A stretch of 64,000 nt of DNA. Origin: Solemya velesiana gill symbiont. Lineage in GTDB: Bacteria > Pseudomonadota > Gammaproteobacteria > Chromatiales > Chromatiaceae. How positions within the stretch are numbered: the stretch's first letter is position 1; every line of letters begins with the position of its first letter. Location of the stretch: the NCBI RefSeq assembly GCF_002020805.1, contig NZ_MPRJ01000001.1, positions 22,364-86,363 of the forward strand, written 5' to 3'. Below, in pieces: positions 14,739-27,406 of this stretch. The notes beneath the pieces are model-generated. The model saw only the letters and a list, made by a program, of their open reading frames with translations. It was not told the origin of the DNA and ran no database searches. The translations under genes and the position numbers were made by a program.

Positions 14739-14765
14739 GGATCAGGTGCAGTACGCGCCTGATCC
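14739..14765. terminator. Possible bidirectional terminator hairpin
   Basis: GGATCAGG and CCTGATCC form an 8-bp stem with an 11-base loop between the convergent htpX and PsiF-like genes. In the leftward direction it is followed by GGTCTTTTC, a weak U-tract. Placement between convergent genes supports a terminator role, but the signal is weak. Confidence 0.45.
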
Positions 14766-14797
14766 AACCGGATTCAAATTGCTTTTCCGGGGGTCGT

Positions 14798-15043
14798 TTA
14801 TTGCTCGTCGAAGCCCTTTTTGACCTCGATTGAGTTGCCCAGGTTGAGGCCGGTCAGGTCTTTCACGCAATCATGTATGAATTCTTCCAGGTCGGGTCCG
14901 CTCAGACCCTCTCCCTGGCCTTCAAGGTGGCAGTTCGCCTTGGTCTCTTCCAGGTTTTCGTCTGCTGTTGCGGAAAAAGATAGGGTGAGCACGAATGTGC
15001 TGATGAGCGCTATGGCGCCTCTAGTCTTTATAGAACAGTGCAT
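14798..15043 (-). CDS. Small secreted protein, PsiF-repeat-like
   Basis: This is an 81-residue protein with a clear Sec signal peptide: charged start, hydrophobic stretch IALISTFVLTLSF, and a SATA-type cleavage site near residue 27. The mature part has two cysteines about 22 residues apart (ANCHLEGQ ... IHDCVKDL) with the Leu-Ser/Lys-Gly, FxxxCxK-like spacing of PsiF repeats. PsiF is a phosphate-starvation-induced periplasmic protein of unknown role. The match is by pattern only, so the family call is tentative. It is a single gene convergent to htpX. Confidence 0.6.
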   Translation of the reverse strand: MHCSIKTRGAIALISTFVLTLSFSATADENLEETKANCHLEGQGEGLSGPDLEEFIHDCVKDLTGLNLGNSIEVKKGFDEQ

Positions 15044-15140
15044 GTTGAGTATTTTTTATACAGCTTTCGGAATGGGAATACTATCGCTGCCAATTATGGG
15101 TTCTAGATAACCCTTGCTTTTCATGTGGTCTTTTGGCTGC

Positions 15141-15344
15141 TCAGTAATGGGGGGGTGGCGCCTCTTCGTCGGGTGACGCTACCTGGGAGGGGGTGAGGGT
15201 CTTAACCTGTTGTCGTAGCTGCTCAATGGCCTTCTGCAGCTCCAGGATCTGGTTCTGTTGCCGGGCAACGGTACTGTTCAGTTCCTGGATGGCATCGTCC
15301 TGGAAGGCCAGCCGGGTCTGAAGGTCGATCAACTCTTCATTCAT
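15141..15344 (-). CDS. slyX: SlyX family protein
   Basis: This is a 67-residue, almost wholly coiled-coil protein. It has the SlyX pattern: MNEELIDLQTRLAFQDD, then a heptad region, and the typical C-terminal ending PPPHY. The role of SlyX is unknown. Length, N-terminal signature and terminal motif all fit. It starts 12 bases after the zapE stop and is probably co-transcribed with it. Confidence 0.92.
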   Translation of the reverse strand: MNEELIDLQTRLAFQDDAIQELNSTVARQQNQILELQKAIEQLRQQVKTLTPSQVASPDEEAPPPHY

Positions 15345-15356
15345 GGGTTTATGTCT

Positions 15357-16463
15357 CTAGTGGGTGCGGTGGCCCTTGGCCAGGTAGTCTGTGGACTGCA
15401 TCTCCTGCAGCCTGCTCACCGCACGTTGGAAATCGAAGGCAAGGCGCTCCCCCTGGTAGAGCGATTCCGGTGGTTCGGCTGCACTGATGATCAGTTTTAC
15501 ATTGCGATCGTAGAACTCGTCCACCAGGTAGAGGAATCGCCTGGTGGCATCATCCAGTGCCGGGCCAAGTCGTGGAATGTCCGAGATCAGTACGGTATGG
15601 AAGCTGCGGGCCAGTTCCAGGTAATCCGCCTGGCTGCGGGGTGGTCCGCAGAGTGCCATGAAGTCGAACCAGACCGCATCGTCGGCAATGCACCTCACCG
15701 GGATATTCCGTCCGAAAACGTGGATATTGCCCCCCTCATGGGAAACTTCCGGTGCCAGGGCGTCGAACTCCTCTTTCAGTCGCTGCCCGGTGTTCGATAC
15801 CAGGGGTGTGTGATAGATGGTGGCCTGTTCTAGGTAGCGCAGTCGATAGTCGGTGCCGCCGTCGAGCTTGATGGTCTGGGTGTGCTGGTTCAGCAGGTCG
15901 ATAGCAGGCAGGAAACTGGCCCGTTGAATGCCGTCCTGGTAGAGGTTGTCCGGTGGCGTGTTCGAAGTGGTGACCAGGGTTACGCCGTGGTTGAACAGTG
16001 CCTTGAGCAGTCCTGCCAGGATCATGGCATCGCCAATGTCGGTGACAATGAACTCGTCCAGGCAGATTATCCGGGCCTTTTGGGACAGGTTTTTGGCTAC
16101 ATGGTCCAGGGGGTTCTGCAGGCCTTTCAGTCGGGCCAACTGCTCATGCACGTCGCGCATGAACTGATGGAAATGCAACCGCAGCTTTCTTTCGGTAGGC
16201 AGCAGGTTGTAGAAGAGATCCACCAGCCAGGTCTTGCCCCGGCCGACCCCTCCCCAGAGATAGATGCCCCGCTCCGGGGTGATGGCGTTCTTTTTACGGG
16301 GGGCAAGCAGCCCCTTCAGCAGGCCATAGCCGCTGCTCGGGGTATTGTTTTGAATCAGGCGATCGTAGAGATCCTGCAGGGCGGTGACTGCCGCCTCCTG
16401 GGCAGTGTCGGGAACCAGGTCTGTCTCTTCGAGTTGCTGCCGGTAGTATTGTTCTGGTGTCAT
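15357..16463 (-). CDS. zapE: Cell division protein ZapE (AFG1-family ATPase)
   Basis: This cytosolic P-loop ATPase associates with the Z-ring during late constriction or stress. Walker A is GGVGRGKTWL (about residue 70) and Walker B is IICLDEFIVTD, followed by sensor residues in LVTTSNTPPDNLY. The family signature YLVDEFYDRNVKLIISA lies near the C-terminus. At 368 residues it is normal. It ends with TAG, so TAG is used as a natural stop. It is the second gene of a leftward block below the ArsR regulator. Confidence 0.95.
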   Translation of the reverse strand: MTPEQYYRQQLEETDLVPDTAQEAAVTALQDLYDRLIQNNTPSSGYGLLKGLLAPRKKNAITPERGIYLWGGVGRGKTWLVDLFYNLLPTERKLRLHFHQFMRDVHEQLARLKGLQNPLDHVAKNLSQKARIICLDEFIVTDIGDAMILAGLLKALFNHGVTLVTTSNTPPDNLYQDGIQRASFLPAIDLLNQHTQTIKLDGGTDYRLRYLEQATIYHTPLVSNTGQRLKEEFDALAPEVSHEGGNIHVFGRNIPVRCIADDAVWFDFMALCGPPRSQADYLELARSFHTVLISDIPRLGPALDDATRRFLYLVDEFYDRNVKLIISAAEPPESLYQGERLAFDFQRAVSRLQEMQSTDYLAKGHRTH

Positions 16464-16505
16464 GTCACCCGGCAGCTGGTGTCCAGCGCATAGTGTTGGC
16501 AGTCC

Positions 16506-16847
16506 CTAGTCTTCGTTGCGAGGGTAACGGTCATCTAGGTTGGCTGGGCAGAGCACGTTACGCATGGTGCCGATCAGGGTCAGCAGCTGGCCATTTCGGA
16601 TACGGTAGTAGATACGGTTGGCCTCTTTGCGGGAGGTAACGATATTCTTGTTCCGCAGTTGTTCCAGGTGCTGGGAGATGTTGCTCTGTGAAGTGCCGGT
16701 TCTTTCAACGATCTCACCTACAGATAGCTCGTCATCGCCCAGGGAGCATAGAATCTTCCAGCGCAGCGGATGGGCCATGGCCTTGAGCGCATTGGCAGTG
16801 AGCGTTGTGTCTTCGTTTGGAATTGTGGGTTCTGTAGGATCAGTCAT
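16506..16847 (-). CDS. ArsR-family winged-helix transcriptional regulator
   Basis: This is a 113-residue DNA-binding protein. The HTH_5 domain begins with ALKAMAHPLRWKILCSL, the recognition helix is in TGTSQSNISQHLEQLR, and the wing is in RKEANRIYYRIRNG. No classical CxC metal site is visible (only isolated cysteines in ILCSL and VLCPA), so the ligand is unknown. The frame is open further upstream to 16919, but the ATG at 16847 is preceded by AGGA, gives a normal N-terminus and avoids overlap with the upstream gene. The gene sits 19 bases below the response-regulator gene. Confidence 0.88.
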   Translation of the reverse strand: MTDPTEPTIPNEDTTLTANALKAMAHPLRWKILCSLGDDELSVGEIVERTGTSQSNISQHLEQLRNKNIVTSRKEANRIYYRIRNGQLLTLIGTMRNVLCPANLDDRYPRNED

Positions 16848-16866
16848 TGTGTATTCCTGTTGCGTC

Positions 16867-17739
16867 TCAGGGGAGGTTGCCGGCCGTCTTCGGCTCATGC
16901 TGGGGCTCCTCCCGGACATATCCGGTCATGTCTTTTGCAATGCAGATGATGTCAGAGATTTCTCCATTGTCGTCGGTTATGGCGGTGCGTGAAAAGAGTA
17001 TCGGCACCCGGCGATCATCCTTGGCGATGAATCGGGCATCGATCTTCTTGAGGGCGCCGACGCGAATCAGGGCCTCAAGCCAGGTGCCCATGAAGGCGCC
17101 GGCCTGCTCATCGGCCTCCTCTTCAAAGACGTCGCCGATCTGCATGCCGATCAGTGAGCCTTCCTCGTATGCAAGCATTTCGTAGGCGGTGGGATTTGCC
17201 TGGATGATGGTGCCTTCGGGATTGAGCACCAGCAATGCCTCGCCTATGTGGCGAATGATATTCTCGAGGTGTTGCTTGGCCTGGGCCAGCTCTGCGGTGC
17301 GCGCGGCGACTTTGCGCTCCAGCACCGTGTTGAGTTCCCGCTCTTTCTCGATCAGGCGGAAATAGGTACTGATCTTATTGATGAGCTGGTTGTCGTCGAT
17401 GGGCTTCAGCAGGTAGTCGACAGCGCCTACATCGTAGCCCTTCTGCTGGAACTCCTGGGTCTTGAAGGCAGCGGTCAGGAAGATGATCGGTATGTCCCGG
17501 CTCTTCTTGCGGACCTTGAGTATGGAGGCGGTCTGGAAACCATCCATTTCCGGCATCTGAATGTCCAGGATGATCAGGTCGATCTTCTGGTCGCCCAGGG
17601 CGATGTCCAGTGCCTGCTGTCCGGAGGTGGCTTCGAAAATCTCCACGTCCATATGCTGCTGAACCAGCGTACGCAGGGTAAATAGATTGTGCTCGTGGTC
17701 GTCGACAATGAGCAGCTTGAAACCGCTGTATCGTTTCAT
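16867..17739 (-). CDS. Response regulator with C-terminal PAS domain
   Basis: This is a 290-residue signalling protein. The N-terminal receiver domain (1-125) has the acidic pocket VDDHE and phospho-acceptor Asp in LIILDIQMPEMDG (about residue 57), Thr in LTAAF and Lys in LLKPID. A coiled-coil linker follows (about 128-160), then a PAS domain (about 165-275: HIGEALLVLNPEGTIIQANPTA). There is no DNA-binding or enzymatic output, so it probably acts through protein contact. It lies 14 bases after the hybrid kinase gene and is the likely partner of that kinase. Confidence 0.9.
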   Translation of the reverse strand: MKRYSGFKLLIVDDHEHNLFTLRTLVQQHMDVEIFEATSGQQALDIALGDQKIDLIILDIQMPEMDGFQTASILKVRKKSRDIPIIFLTAAFKTQEFQQKGYDVGAVDYLLKPIDDNQLINKISTYFRLIEKERELNTVLERKVAARTAELAQAKQHLENIIRHIGEALLVLNPEGTIIQANPTAYEMLAYEEGSLIGMQIGDVFEEEADEQAGAFMGTWLEALIRVGALKKIDARFIAKDDRRVPILFSRTAITDDNGEISDIICIAKDMTGYVREEPQHEPKTAGNLP

Positions 17740-17753
17740 ATTTGATCTTCTGC

Positions 17754-20093
17754 TTAGACGGGATCAGCTGGCAAATGCCGGTTGATCGCATCTTTCAATT
17801 CCTCGGGCTCGATCGGCTTGCTGATGAAGTCATCGGCTCCTGCTTCAAGACACACCTGGTTGGACTCCCCGTGGATATCCGCGGTCAGGGCGATAATAAG
17901 CAGGTCCGCATGTTTCTTGATTGCTCTTATTTTTTTGATCGTATCACAGCCATCCATACCGGGCACCATGAGGTCCATCAAGGCGACAGAAAAACTGTCG
18001 TCCTCCTCTATCGCCTCCAGGGCCTCGTCCTGGTCGCCGGCTGCAGTAACCTTCAGTCCCCAGGTTTCCAGCAACGGGGCCAGGGACAGCAGCGTCTGCA
18101 TATCACTGTCGATTACCAGGATACTGTGACCTTCAAAACCGATCTCGCCTGTTGGGGTGGTTTCAGGCGTCGGTGTATCGATGCTGGGTTGAGGTTCAGT
18201 CTCTTCCGGCATTTCGTCTTCGGTGTCGATGAGCCCTTCGTCCACCAGTGAGCTGTCGAACTGGAGGGGCAGGAGCAGATGAAAAGTCGAGCCCTCATGC
18301 TCCCGGCTCTGGAAATCGATGTGGCCGCCCAGCATATGGGCGAGTTGCTGGCTGATGGTCAAACCCAGCCCGGTGCCGCCGTAACGCCGATTGGTGGCGC
18401 CATCGGCCTGGCGGAAGGCGTCGAAGATATGCTCCTGTTTTTCATCGGGAATACCGATACCGCTGTCCTGGACGCTGATGCGCAGTGGGCAGTCGCAGGC
18501 ATCGCTCTTTGGCGCGCCCTCAAGAGAGAGTGTGATACTGCCCTGGTCAGTGAATTTGACGGCATTTGCCAGAAAGTTCTTTAGTATCTGCCGTATTTTG
18601 TCGACATCGGAGACGATCCTGCGTGGTGCGTCATCGTTGATCCGTAGATCGAGATTCAATCCCTTTGCATGGCATTGGGGCTCAATCAGGGAGACCAGGT
18701 CCTGCAGCATCTCCGGCAGGGCAATGGTTTCGATGTTGAAATGGGTGCGCCTGGCTTCAATGCGGGAGAGGTCGAGAATATTATCGATCAGGGTCTGAAG
18801 ATCGCTGCCTGCCTTGTTGATCACCTTGGCCTGTTGTTGCTGTTCCGGATTCAGACCGCTCTTTTCGTCTGCAAGCATCTTGGAAAGCAGGAGGATGGAG
18901 TTTAGAGGAGTTCGCAGTTCATGGCTCACGTTGGCCAGGAACTGTGACTTGTACCGGTTGGACTCTTCCAGCTCCTTGGCGTGGGCACGCAGGTTGCGGG
19001 TATTGCTGCTGTGTTTTGCCGAGAGCCGCGAGAGGTCCTCTCCCAGTTGTTTCAGCTCTTGCGGTTTTCGCCAGTTGAACGCGATTGGCTTATCCGTCTC
19101 CAGGATGCGCTGAATGCCGTCTGTCAGTTCCTGGCTCAGGCGTTCTGCTCTGCGGGCGATGAGCTGGGAGGCGAACCAGACCGCTATTGCCAGGGCGAAG
19201 ACGATGCTCAGCACACGCAGTGACAGCGCATTCCGGAAATCGGCGATGGGGGAGGGATCGACGGTACGGCCAACCCAGAGTGCACCGGCGCGCTCTGTTC
19301 TGAACAGGGGTACCCACATGATCTGCTGTCCGTCACCTTCCCAGAGTGCCGGCTTCCCCTGTTTGAACATGTCAGCTAGGCCAGGGTAGCGCTGAAAGGC
19401 GTTGCCGGCGGGTGCGGCCAGGTCGGCATGCTGGAGAAATTTGCCATCGTCGTGGACCCAGAGTGTGTTTCGGTAGTAGCGGGCCATGCCGCCCACGTCG
19501 ATGCTGATTATCACGGCACCCACTTTTGCCTCTGCGCCAATAGGGCTGACAAGTCGCAAGGTCATGAAACGGCGGGGGTCCTCTGCGGCCGGGTCGATAC
19601 TGATCGGGCTCACCAGTGCGCGACCGCTGGTATCCTTCAAGGCCGCCTCAATAAACTCTTTGGGCGTTTGGGGCGGGCGCTCGGTGGTCGGTTGCCACTG
19701 CTGGGTGGTAATGTCCCGGTCGAGCCAGAATCGCTCTCTTCCCTCCTGGTCGAAGAAGACGATCTGCACGATATCGAGCTGATCCTGCAGAATCTGGTTG
19801 ATCCACTGGCTGTACTGGGTGCGGGCCAGATCTATCGCCTCAGGGGTGGACTCTCCCTTGCCCATGGCTGCGCCAGGCTCTGGTAGCTTGGCCAACAGGC
19901 GTACCATCTCGTCACGACTTGCCAGGTGCTGGTCGAGATCGCGGAAATCCGCACGCAGGTTCTGCAGGTGTGCCTTGTGGTAGAAAAGCTCCATCTTCTC
20001 CAGCACCAGTGGCAGGTTGATCAGCACGGCAATGATCAATGGTGCGAGGGCGAACAGGAAGAAGAACAGCAGTATCTGGGTGCGAAGCTTCAC
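17754..20093 (-). CDS. Membrane hybrid sensor histidine kinase
   Basis: This is a 779-residue inner-membrane kinase. It has transmembrane helix 1 (about 7-30), a periplasmic Cache-like sensor (about 32-285), helix 2 (about 293-313), and a short HAMP-like linker and coiled coil. HisKA carries the phospho-acceptor His in NVSHELRTPLNSI (about residue 390). HATPase boxes follow (NFLANAVKF; DSGIGIPDE; GGTGLGLTIS). After an acidic Pro/Thr-rich linker there is a C-terminal receiver with Asp in ALMDLMVPGMDG. No Hpt domain is present. The downstream receiver-PAS protein is the probable partner. The signal is unknown. Confidence 0.92.
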   Translation of the reverse strand: MKLRTQILLFFFLFALAPLIIAVLINLPLVLEKMELFYHKAHLQNLRADFRDLDQHLASRDEMVRLLAKLPEPGAAMGKGESTPEAIDLARTQYSQWINQILQDQLDIVQIVFFDQEGRERFWLDRDITTQQWQPTTERPPQTPKEFIEAALKDTSGRALVSPISIDPAAEDPRRFMTLRLVSPIGAEAKVGAVIISIDVGGMARYYRNTLWVHDDGKFLQHADLAAPAGNAFQRYPGLADMFKQGKPALWEGDGQQIMWVPLFRTERAGALWVGRTVDPSPIADFRNALSLRVLSIVFALAIAVWFASQLIARRAERLSQELTDGIQRILETDKPIAFNWRKPQELKQLGEDLSRLSAKHSSNTRNLRAHAKELEESNRYKSQFLANVSHELRTPLNSILLLSKMLADEKSGLNPEQQQQAKVINKAGSDLQTLIDNILDLSRIEARRTHFNIETIALPEMLQDLVSLIEPQCHAKGLNLDLRINDDAPRRIVSDVDKIRQILKNFLANAVKFTDQGSITLSLEGAPKSDACDCPLRISVQDSGIGIPDEKQEHIFDAFRQADGATNRRYGGTGLGLTISQQLAHMLGGHIDFQSREHEGSTFHLLLPLQFDSSLVDEGLIDTEDEMPEETEPQPSIDTPTPETTPTGEIGFEGHSILVIDSDMQTLLSLAPLLETWGLKVTAAGDQDEALEAIEEDDSFSVALMDLMVPGMDGCDTIKKIRAIKKHADLLIIALTADIHGESNQVCLEAGADDFISKPIEPEELKDAINRHLPADPV

Positions 20094-20188
20094 AGGTGTG
20101 CAATCTGCATTGGCCAGGTTATTTCACAACCATACCCTATCGTTGCATGGATTCAAACTGAGCGTGTTGCTCCTGTAATATACCGCGA

Positions 20189-20884
20189 ATGAGCGACTTG
20201 CAGATTGTTTACCGCGACCCATGGTATGTTGCCATTCACAAGCCGGCCGGACTCCTGGTGCATCGTACCCGGATCGCCGACGGTGACCGGTTTGCCATGC
20301 AGATGCTGCGCGACCAGCTTGGTCAGTGGGTCTACCCGGTGCATCGGCTCGACCGCCCTACATCCGGTGTGCTGGTGTTTGCCTTGAGCTCTGAGGCGGC
20401 ACGCTCGCTTGTACGGTTGTTTGAGACCCGGCAAGTCGACAAGCGCTATTTGGCAGTGGTGCGCGGTTATACCGATCTTCAGGGTCATATCGATTACCCG
20501 TTGCTTGAGGAGGAGGCAACGGAGCGCCAGGCGGCGATAACCGACTACAGGCGGTTGGCTACGGTGGAGCTGCCGATACCGATTGGGCGTTACCAGACCG
20601 CCCGCTACTCCCTGCTGGAGGTGATGCCGGTGACAGGCCGGATGCGCCAGATACGCAAGCACATGAAACATATCTTCCACCCCATCGTTGGGGATACCTC
20701 TCACGGAGATGGCCGGCACAACCAGATGTTCCGTGATCGTTTCAATTCTCGCCGGCTGCTGTTGCAGGCAGCGCAGTTGACTTTCGTGCACCCCTATACG
20801 GGCGAAGAGCAGATTATCCTCGCGGGAGAGGATCCTGAACTTGATAGGCTCTTTTCTGTGTTGGGGTGGGGCAGCTTTGCATAA
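20189..20884 (+). CDS. truC: tRNA pseudouridine(65) synthase TruC
   Basis: This RluA-family enzyme makes pseudouridine at tRNA position 65. The catalytic Asp lies in VHRLDRPTSGVLVFA (about residue 54). The N-terminal YRDPWYVAIHKPAGLLVHR and the C-terminal GRMRQIRKHMKHIFHPI are TruC-like. At 231 residues it lacks the S4 domain of RluC/D, which fits TruC. It is transcribed divergently from the hybrid kinase gene. Confidence 0.92.
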   Translation: MSDLQIVYRDPWYVAIHKPAGLLVHRTRIADGDRFAMQMLRDQLGQWVYPVHRLDRPTSGVLVFALSSEAARSLVRLFETRQVDKRYLAVVRGYTDLQGHIDYPLLEEEATERQAAITDYRRLATVELPIPIGRYQTARYSLLEVMPVTGRMRQIRKHMKHIFHPIVGDTSHGDGRHNQMFRDRFNSRRLLLQAAQLTFVHPYTGEEQIILAGEDPELDRLFSVLGWGSFA

Positions 20885-21015
20885 ATGCGCTGCTCGGCAA
20901 TTTTTGGCCAGAATCTACAGGTGCCTGGTGGTTTCTCGTGTAGCTGACTGATAATCTGTAGGAAATCCTATCTGCACAGTCCTGTTCCCCTTCTTTTACC
21001 AGTATTCGTTTTTCA

Positions 21016-22217
21016 ATGGCTAAGAAGAAAAAAACACTGAGAACAATACATCGGCCAAGAGATGTGCTGGCCTAGTTGTGGAGACGGTGCCTGACATCAA
21101 CCCAGGTGATAGGCATTACGGGCAGTTGTGGCAAAACAAGCGCAACCCGTTTTCTTGACCATGCCTTGTCCGGAAGCTTGCAGGGGCATGGTGTCCACCT
21201 GTTCAACGGCCAAGGCTTTGTTTCAAAGAACATCCTGAAAGTAAGGCGTTCGGATCGTTACTATGTTCAGGAGGTGAGTGGGCATCGCCCGGGATTTCTC
21301 GCCACGGTCATGCCTCTGCTCAAGCCTACGATATCTATCGTGACCGCCGTTGGGCAGGATCACTACACAAACTTTCGCAGCCGCGAGGCGACTGCCCAGG
21401 AGAAGCAAACCCTGGTGCGTGTGCTTCCACGGAAAGGCGTTGCAATACTCAATTTCGACGACCCCTTTGTGCGGCCAATGGCTGATGTGACCAATGGGCG
21501 GGTGATTGGTTACGGCCTGTCTGCGGATGCGGATTTACGTGCGTCGGAAATTTCTGCAACCTGGCCGGGCAGGCTCTCGTTCAACGTGGACTATAACGGA
21601 GAAAAAGCCAGGGTCGAGACCAGGTTGGCCGGTGAAATCTGGCTTAGTTCGGCATTGGCGGCGATTGCCGTGGGGCTTGATCTGGAAACCTGCGCCAAGC
21701 GAATGGCGACAGTCGAAGCTGTACCTGGCAGCATGGCTCTGTACAAAACGCCTGCGGAGAGCTGGTTCATAAACGACACGGCCAAGGCGCCATACTGGAC
21801 AATTGAGTTGGCCTGTCGGACCTTGTTGAATGCAGTTTCACCACGTAAGACAGTGGTGTTTGGCCCGTTTTCCGATATGGGTGGCGGCTCCAGCAAGAAA
21901 TACCGTAAAGCAGCAAGGGGGCGCTGGACATTGCCGATCGCGTGGTTTTTGTCGGTGAGATCGCCAGTCACGTGGAGCGCATGGTCGATGGCTATGCTCC
22001 CGGTCGCCTGGTATGTATGCCTACGGTTCGGGAAGCTGCCGCTTTTCTGGCTGCAGATCAACTGGAAGGCGAGGTCACGCTGGTCAAGGCTAACGGCAAG
22101 GCGCACCTTGAGCGTTTGTCTTTATCGCAGCAAGAACCGGTTGCCTGCTGGAAAGAGAGCTGCGGTCTCGACAGCGATTGCAGTGTTTGTGATTCAAGAC
22201 GCCGCCGGGCAGGCTGA
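21016..22217 (+). pseudogene. Broken Mur-ligase-family gene (internal TAG and frameshift)
   Basis: The gene would encode a roughly 400-residue ATP-dependent amide ligase related to MurF/CapB. From ATG 21016 the frame reads 19 codons with a basic start (MAKKKK), hits TAG at 21073-21075, then continues with the P-loop IGITGSCGKTSATR and Mur central-domain motifs (TAVGQDHYTNF; NFDDPFVRPMAD). At the G5 run 21917-21921 the frame shifts. The remainder (ALDIADRVVFVGEIA ...) continues in another frame to TGA 22215-22217 and ends in a Cys cluster (CWKESCGLDSDCSVC). One additional G would restore the frame. A shorter product from TTG 21076 would lack the proper C-terminus. Its ancestral substrate is unknown. 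Confidence 0.82.
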
Positions 22218-22682
22218 TCAAAGCGCTTTAACCAGTTCCAGCACCTGTTCGACATGGCCCTTGGGCTTGGTGTCATAGAGGGGGTGCTGAACGATGCCGT
22301 TTTTATCGATGACGAAGGTGGAGCGCAGTATGCCCATACGCTTCTCGCCGTGGGCCTCTTTTTCGCGCCACACGTCGTAGTCCTCGCACATCACGCCATC
22401 GATATCCGCAAGCAGGCGGATGGTGAGTCCGTGCTTGTCCCTGAATGCACCGTGAGAGAGGCAGTTGTCGTGGCTGATGCCGAGGATTTCGGTATCCAGT
22501 TCAGAAAATTCATCGTGCAGATCGGAGAACTCCAGGGCCTCAATGGTACAGCCGGGGGTATCGTCCTTGGGATAAAAATAGAGCACCAGGTTTTTCTTGC
22601 CGGAAAAGTCGGCAAGCTGGGTCATCTCCAGGTCAGCATTGGGCAGCTCGAAGTTCGGTGCGGGATCACCAAGCTTCAGCAT
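22218..22682 (-). CDS. bcp: Thiol peroxidase of the BCP/peroxiredoxin Q family
   Basis: This 154-residue cytosolic peroxiredoxin reduces H2O2 and organic peroxides at the expense of thioredoxin. The peroxidatic Cys sits in DDTPGCTIEA (about residue 46). The resolving Cys often found five residues later in alpha-type BCPs is absent (TIEALEF), so it is probably a 1-Cys or atypical form. The fold markers LADFSGKKNLVLYFYPK and RSTFVIDKNG are present. Its stop codon abuts the end of the convergent broken Mur-ligase gene. Confidence 0.93.
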   Translation of the reverse strand: MLKLGDPAPNFELPNADLEMTQLADFSGKKNLVLYFYPKDDTPGCTIEALEFSDLHDEFSELDTEILGISHDNCLSHGAFRDKHGLTIRLLADIDGVMCEDYDVWREKEAHGEKRMGILRSTFVIDKNGIVQHPLYDTKPKGHVEQVLELVKAL

Positions 22683-22833
22683 CTATACTCTCCTCGCATA
22701 ACGATCCAGCCTACAGGGCTTGCGGCGGATTCTTATCAATTCGAAAGCAAATTTATTGCTGAATTCGAATCGCGTCAACAGAATTTTGATGGAAAATGTT
22801 CCCTGTGCTTTGGGTGTGTATTTGTGTTAGCAG

Positions 22834-22851
22834 GCCCGCCATTGGGCGGGC
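22834..22851. terminator. GC-rich hairpin downstream of metH
   Basis: GCCCGCC and GGCGGGC form a perfect 7-bp stem with a four-base loop, about 10 bases after the metH stop. Neither side has a good U-tract, so this may be a weak terminator or an mRNA-stabilising hairpin. Confidence 0.5.
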
Positions 22852-22859
22852 TTTGTATG

Positions 22860-26555
<3,696 letters not shown>

Positions 26556-26661
26556 GGTCTGTAAATCCGGACGCAATATGGGAAAAAGCCCGCAATTATA
26601 AAGCCTTGAGGTGCTTTAGGGGAAATTGAGGTGCCGAGGGGGGAAGCGCCGTCGACCCTGG

Positions 26662-27252
26662 CTACCTGTCCATGACCCGGCGGGGTTCGTTTTTGGGTAC
26701 GCTCTTGCGGGGCTCACCGCCATGCTGGCGAATGTATTCGTACATGACGATGGAGGCAGCGACACTGACATTGAGGCTCTCTATCTGGCCGTACTGGGGG
26801 ATGGTCAGTTTGCGGATCTCCGGATAGTCCTCGGGATCAAAACTCAGTCCCCGCTCCTCGTGGCCGAAGATAAAGGCGCATTCCTCCGGAAACGCCACCT
26901 GGTGCAGCATTTCGCCCTTGTCCGCTTCAAGGGTGTAGAGGGTGTAACCATCGGAAATGAGTGCCTGGTAACAGGTTTCGAAGGTTTCGTGAAAGCGGGC
27001 CGGGACGGTTTTGAAGGCTCCCTTGGCCGGCGCCGGGTCGAATGGGCCGATGTTGACCAGGTGTACCTCGGCCGCGCCGAATGCCCCGGCGCTGCGGAAA
27101 ATCTTGGGTACGTTGAATCCAGCCTTAAGGTGGTCCAGGACAATGGCGAAGTTGTGCTCGCCAGGTTCTGCCAGAAGGTTGCGGCGGCGGTTTTTCTCGT
27201 AGCGGCGCAGGGCCTGGTTACGGTCGAATTTCTTGGATTTTCTCAACGGCAT
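26662..27252 (-). CDS. SPOUT-family RNA 2'-O-methyltransferase (TrmH-like)
   Basis: This is a 196-residue enzyme with an SPOUT knot. Motif 1 is FNVPKIFRSAGAFGA, motif 2 FIFGHEERGLS and motif 3 ESLNVSVAASIVMYEY, where Asn and Ser bind SAM and RNA. A basic N-terminal extension (LRKSKKFDRNQALRRYEKN) probably contacts RNA. The target could be tRNA or rRNA, and the sequence alone does not decide. It ends with TAG and is transcribed in the same direction as metH, 106 bases upstream of it. Confidence 0.88.
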   Translation of the reverse strand: MPLRKSKKFDRNQALRRYEKNRRRNLLAEPGEHNFAIVLDHLKAGFNVPKIFRSAGAFGAAEVHLVNIGPFDPAPAKGAFKTVPARFHETFETCYQALISDGYTLYTLEADKGEMLHQVAFPEECAFIFGHEERGLSFDPEDYPEIRKLTIPQYGQIESLNVSVAASIVMYEYIRQHGGEPRKSVPKNEPRRVMDR

Positions 27253-27406
27253 TTCAGGGGTGTGCTTGGCTAAAGTTCGATACCAGGGGGCGAACGTGCC
27301 ATCATATACTACGTTTGGTCGTGACCAGCATTCAATGTGCGCGGCTGTTGCGGAGGTATCTCCCGGAGGTTCCTCTTAAATTCATAAAAACATCGAGGAA
27401 CTTTCA

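Noticed and set aside
21905..21945. Programmed ribosomal frameshift in the Mur-like gene
   Set aside because: The G5 run lacks a classical slippery heptamer with a downstream structure that I could identify, and the gene also has an upstream TAG, so decay or error is simpler.
26556..26661. Cobalamin or SAM riboswitch upstream of metH
   Set aside because: The gap to the next gene is about 106 bases, too short for a cobalamin riboswitch, and no B12-box or SAM core was seen.
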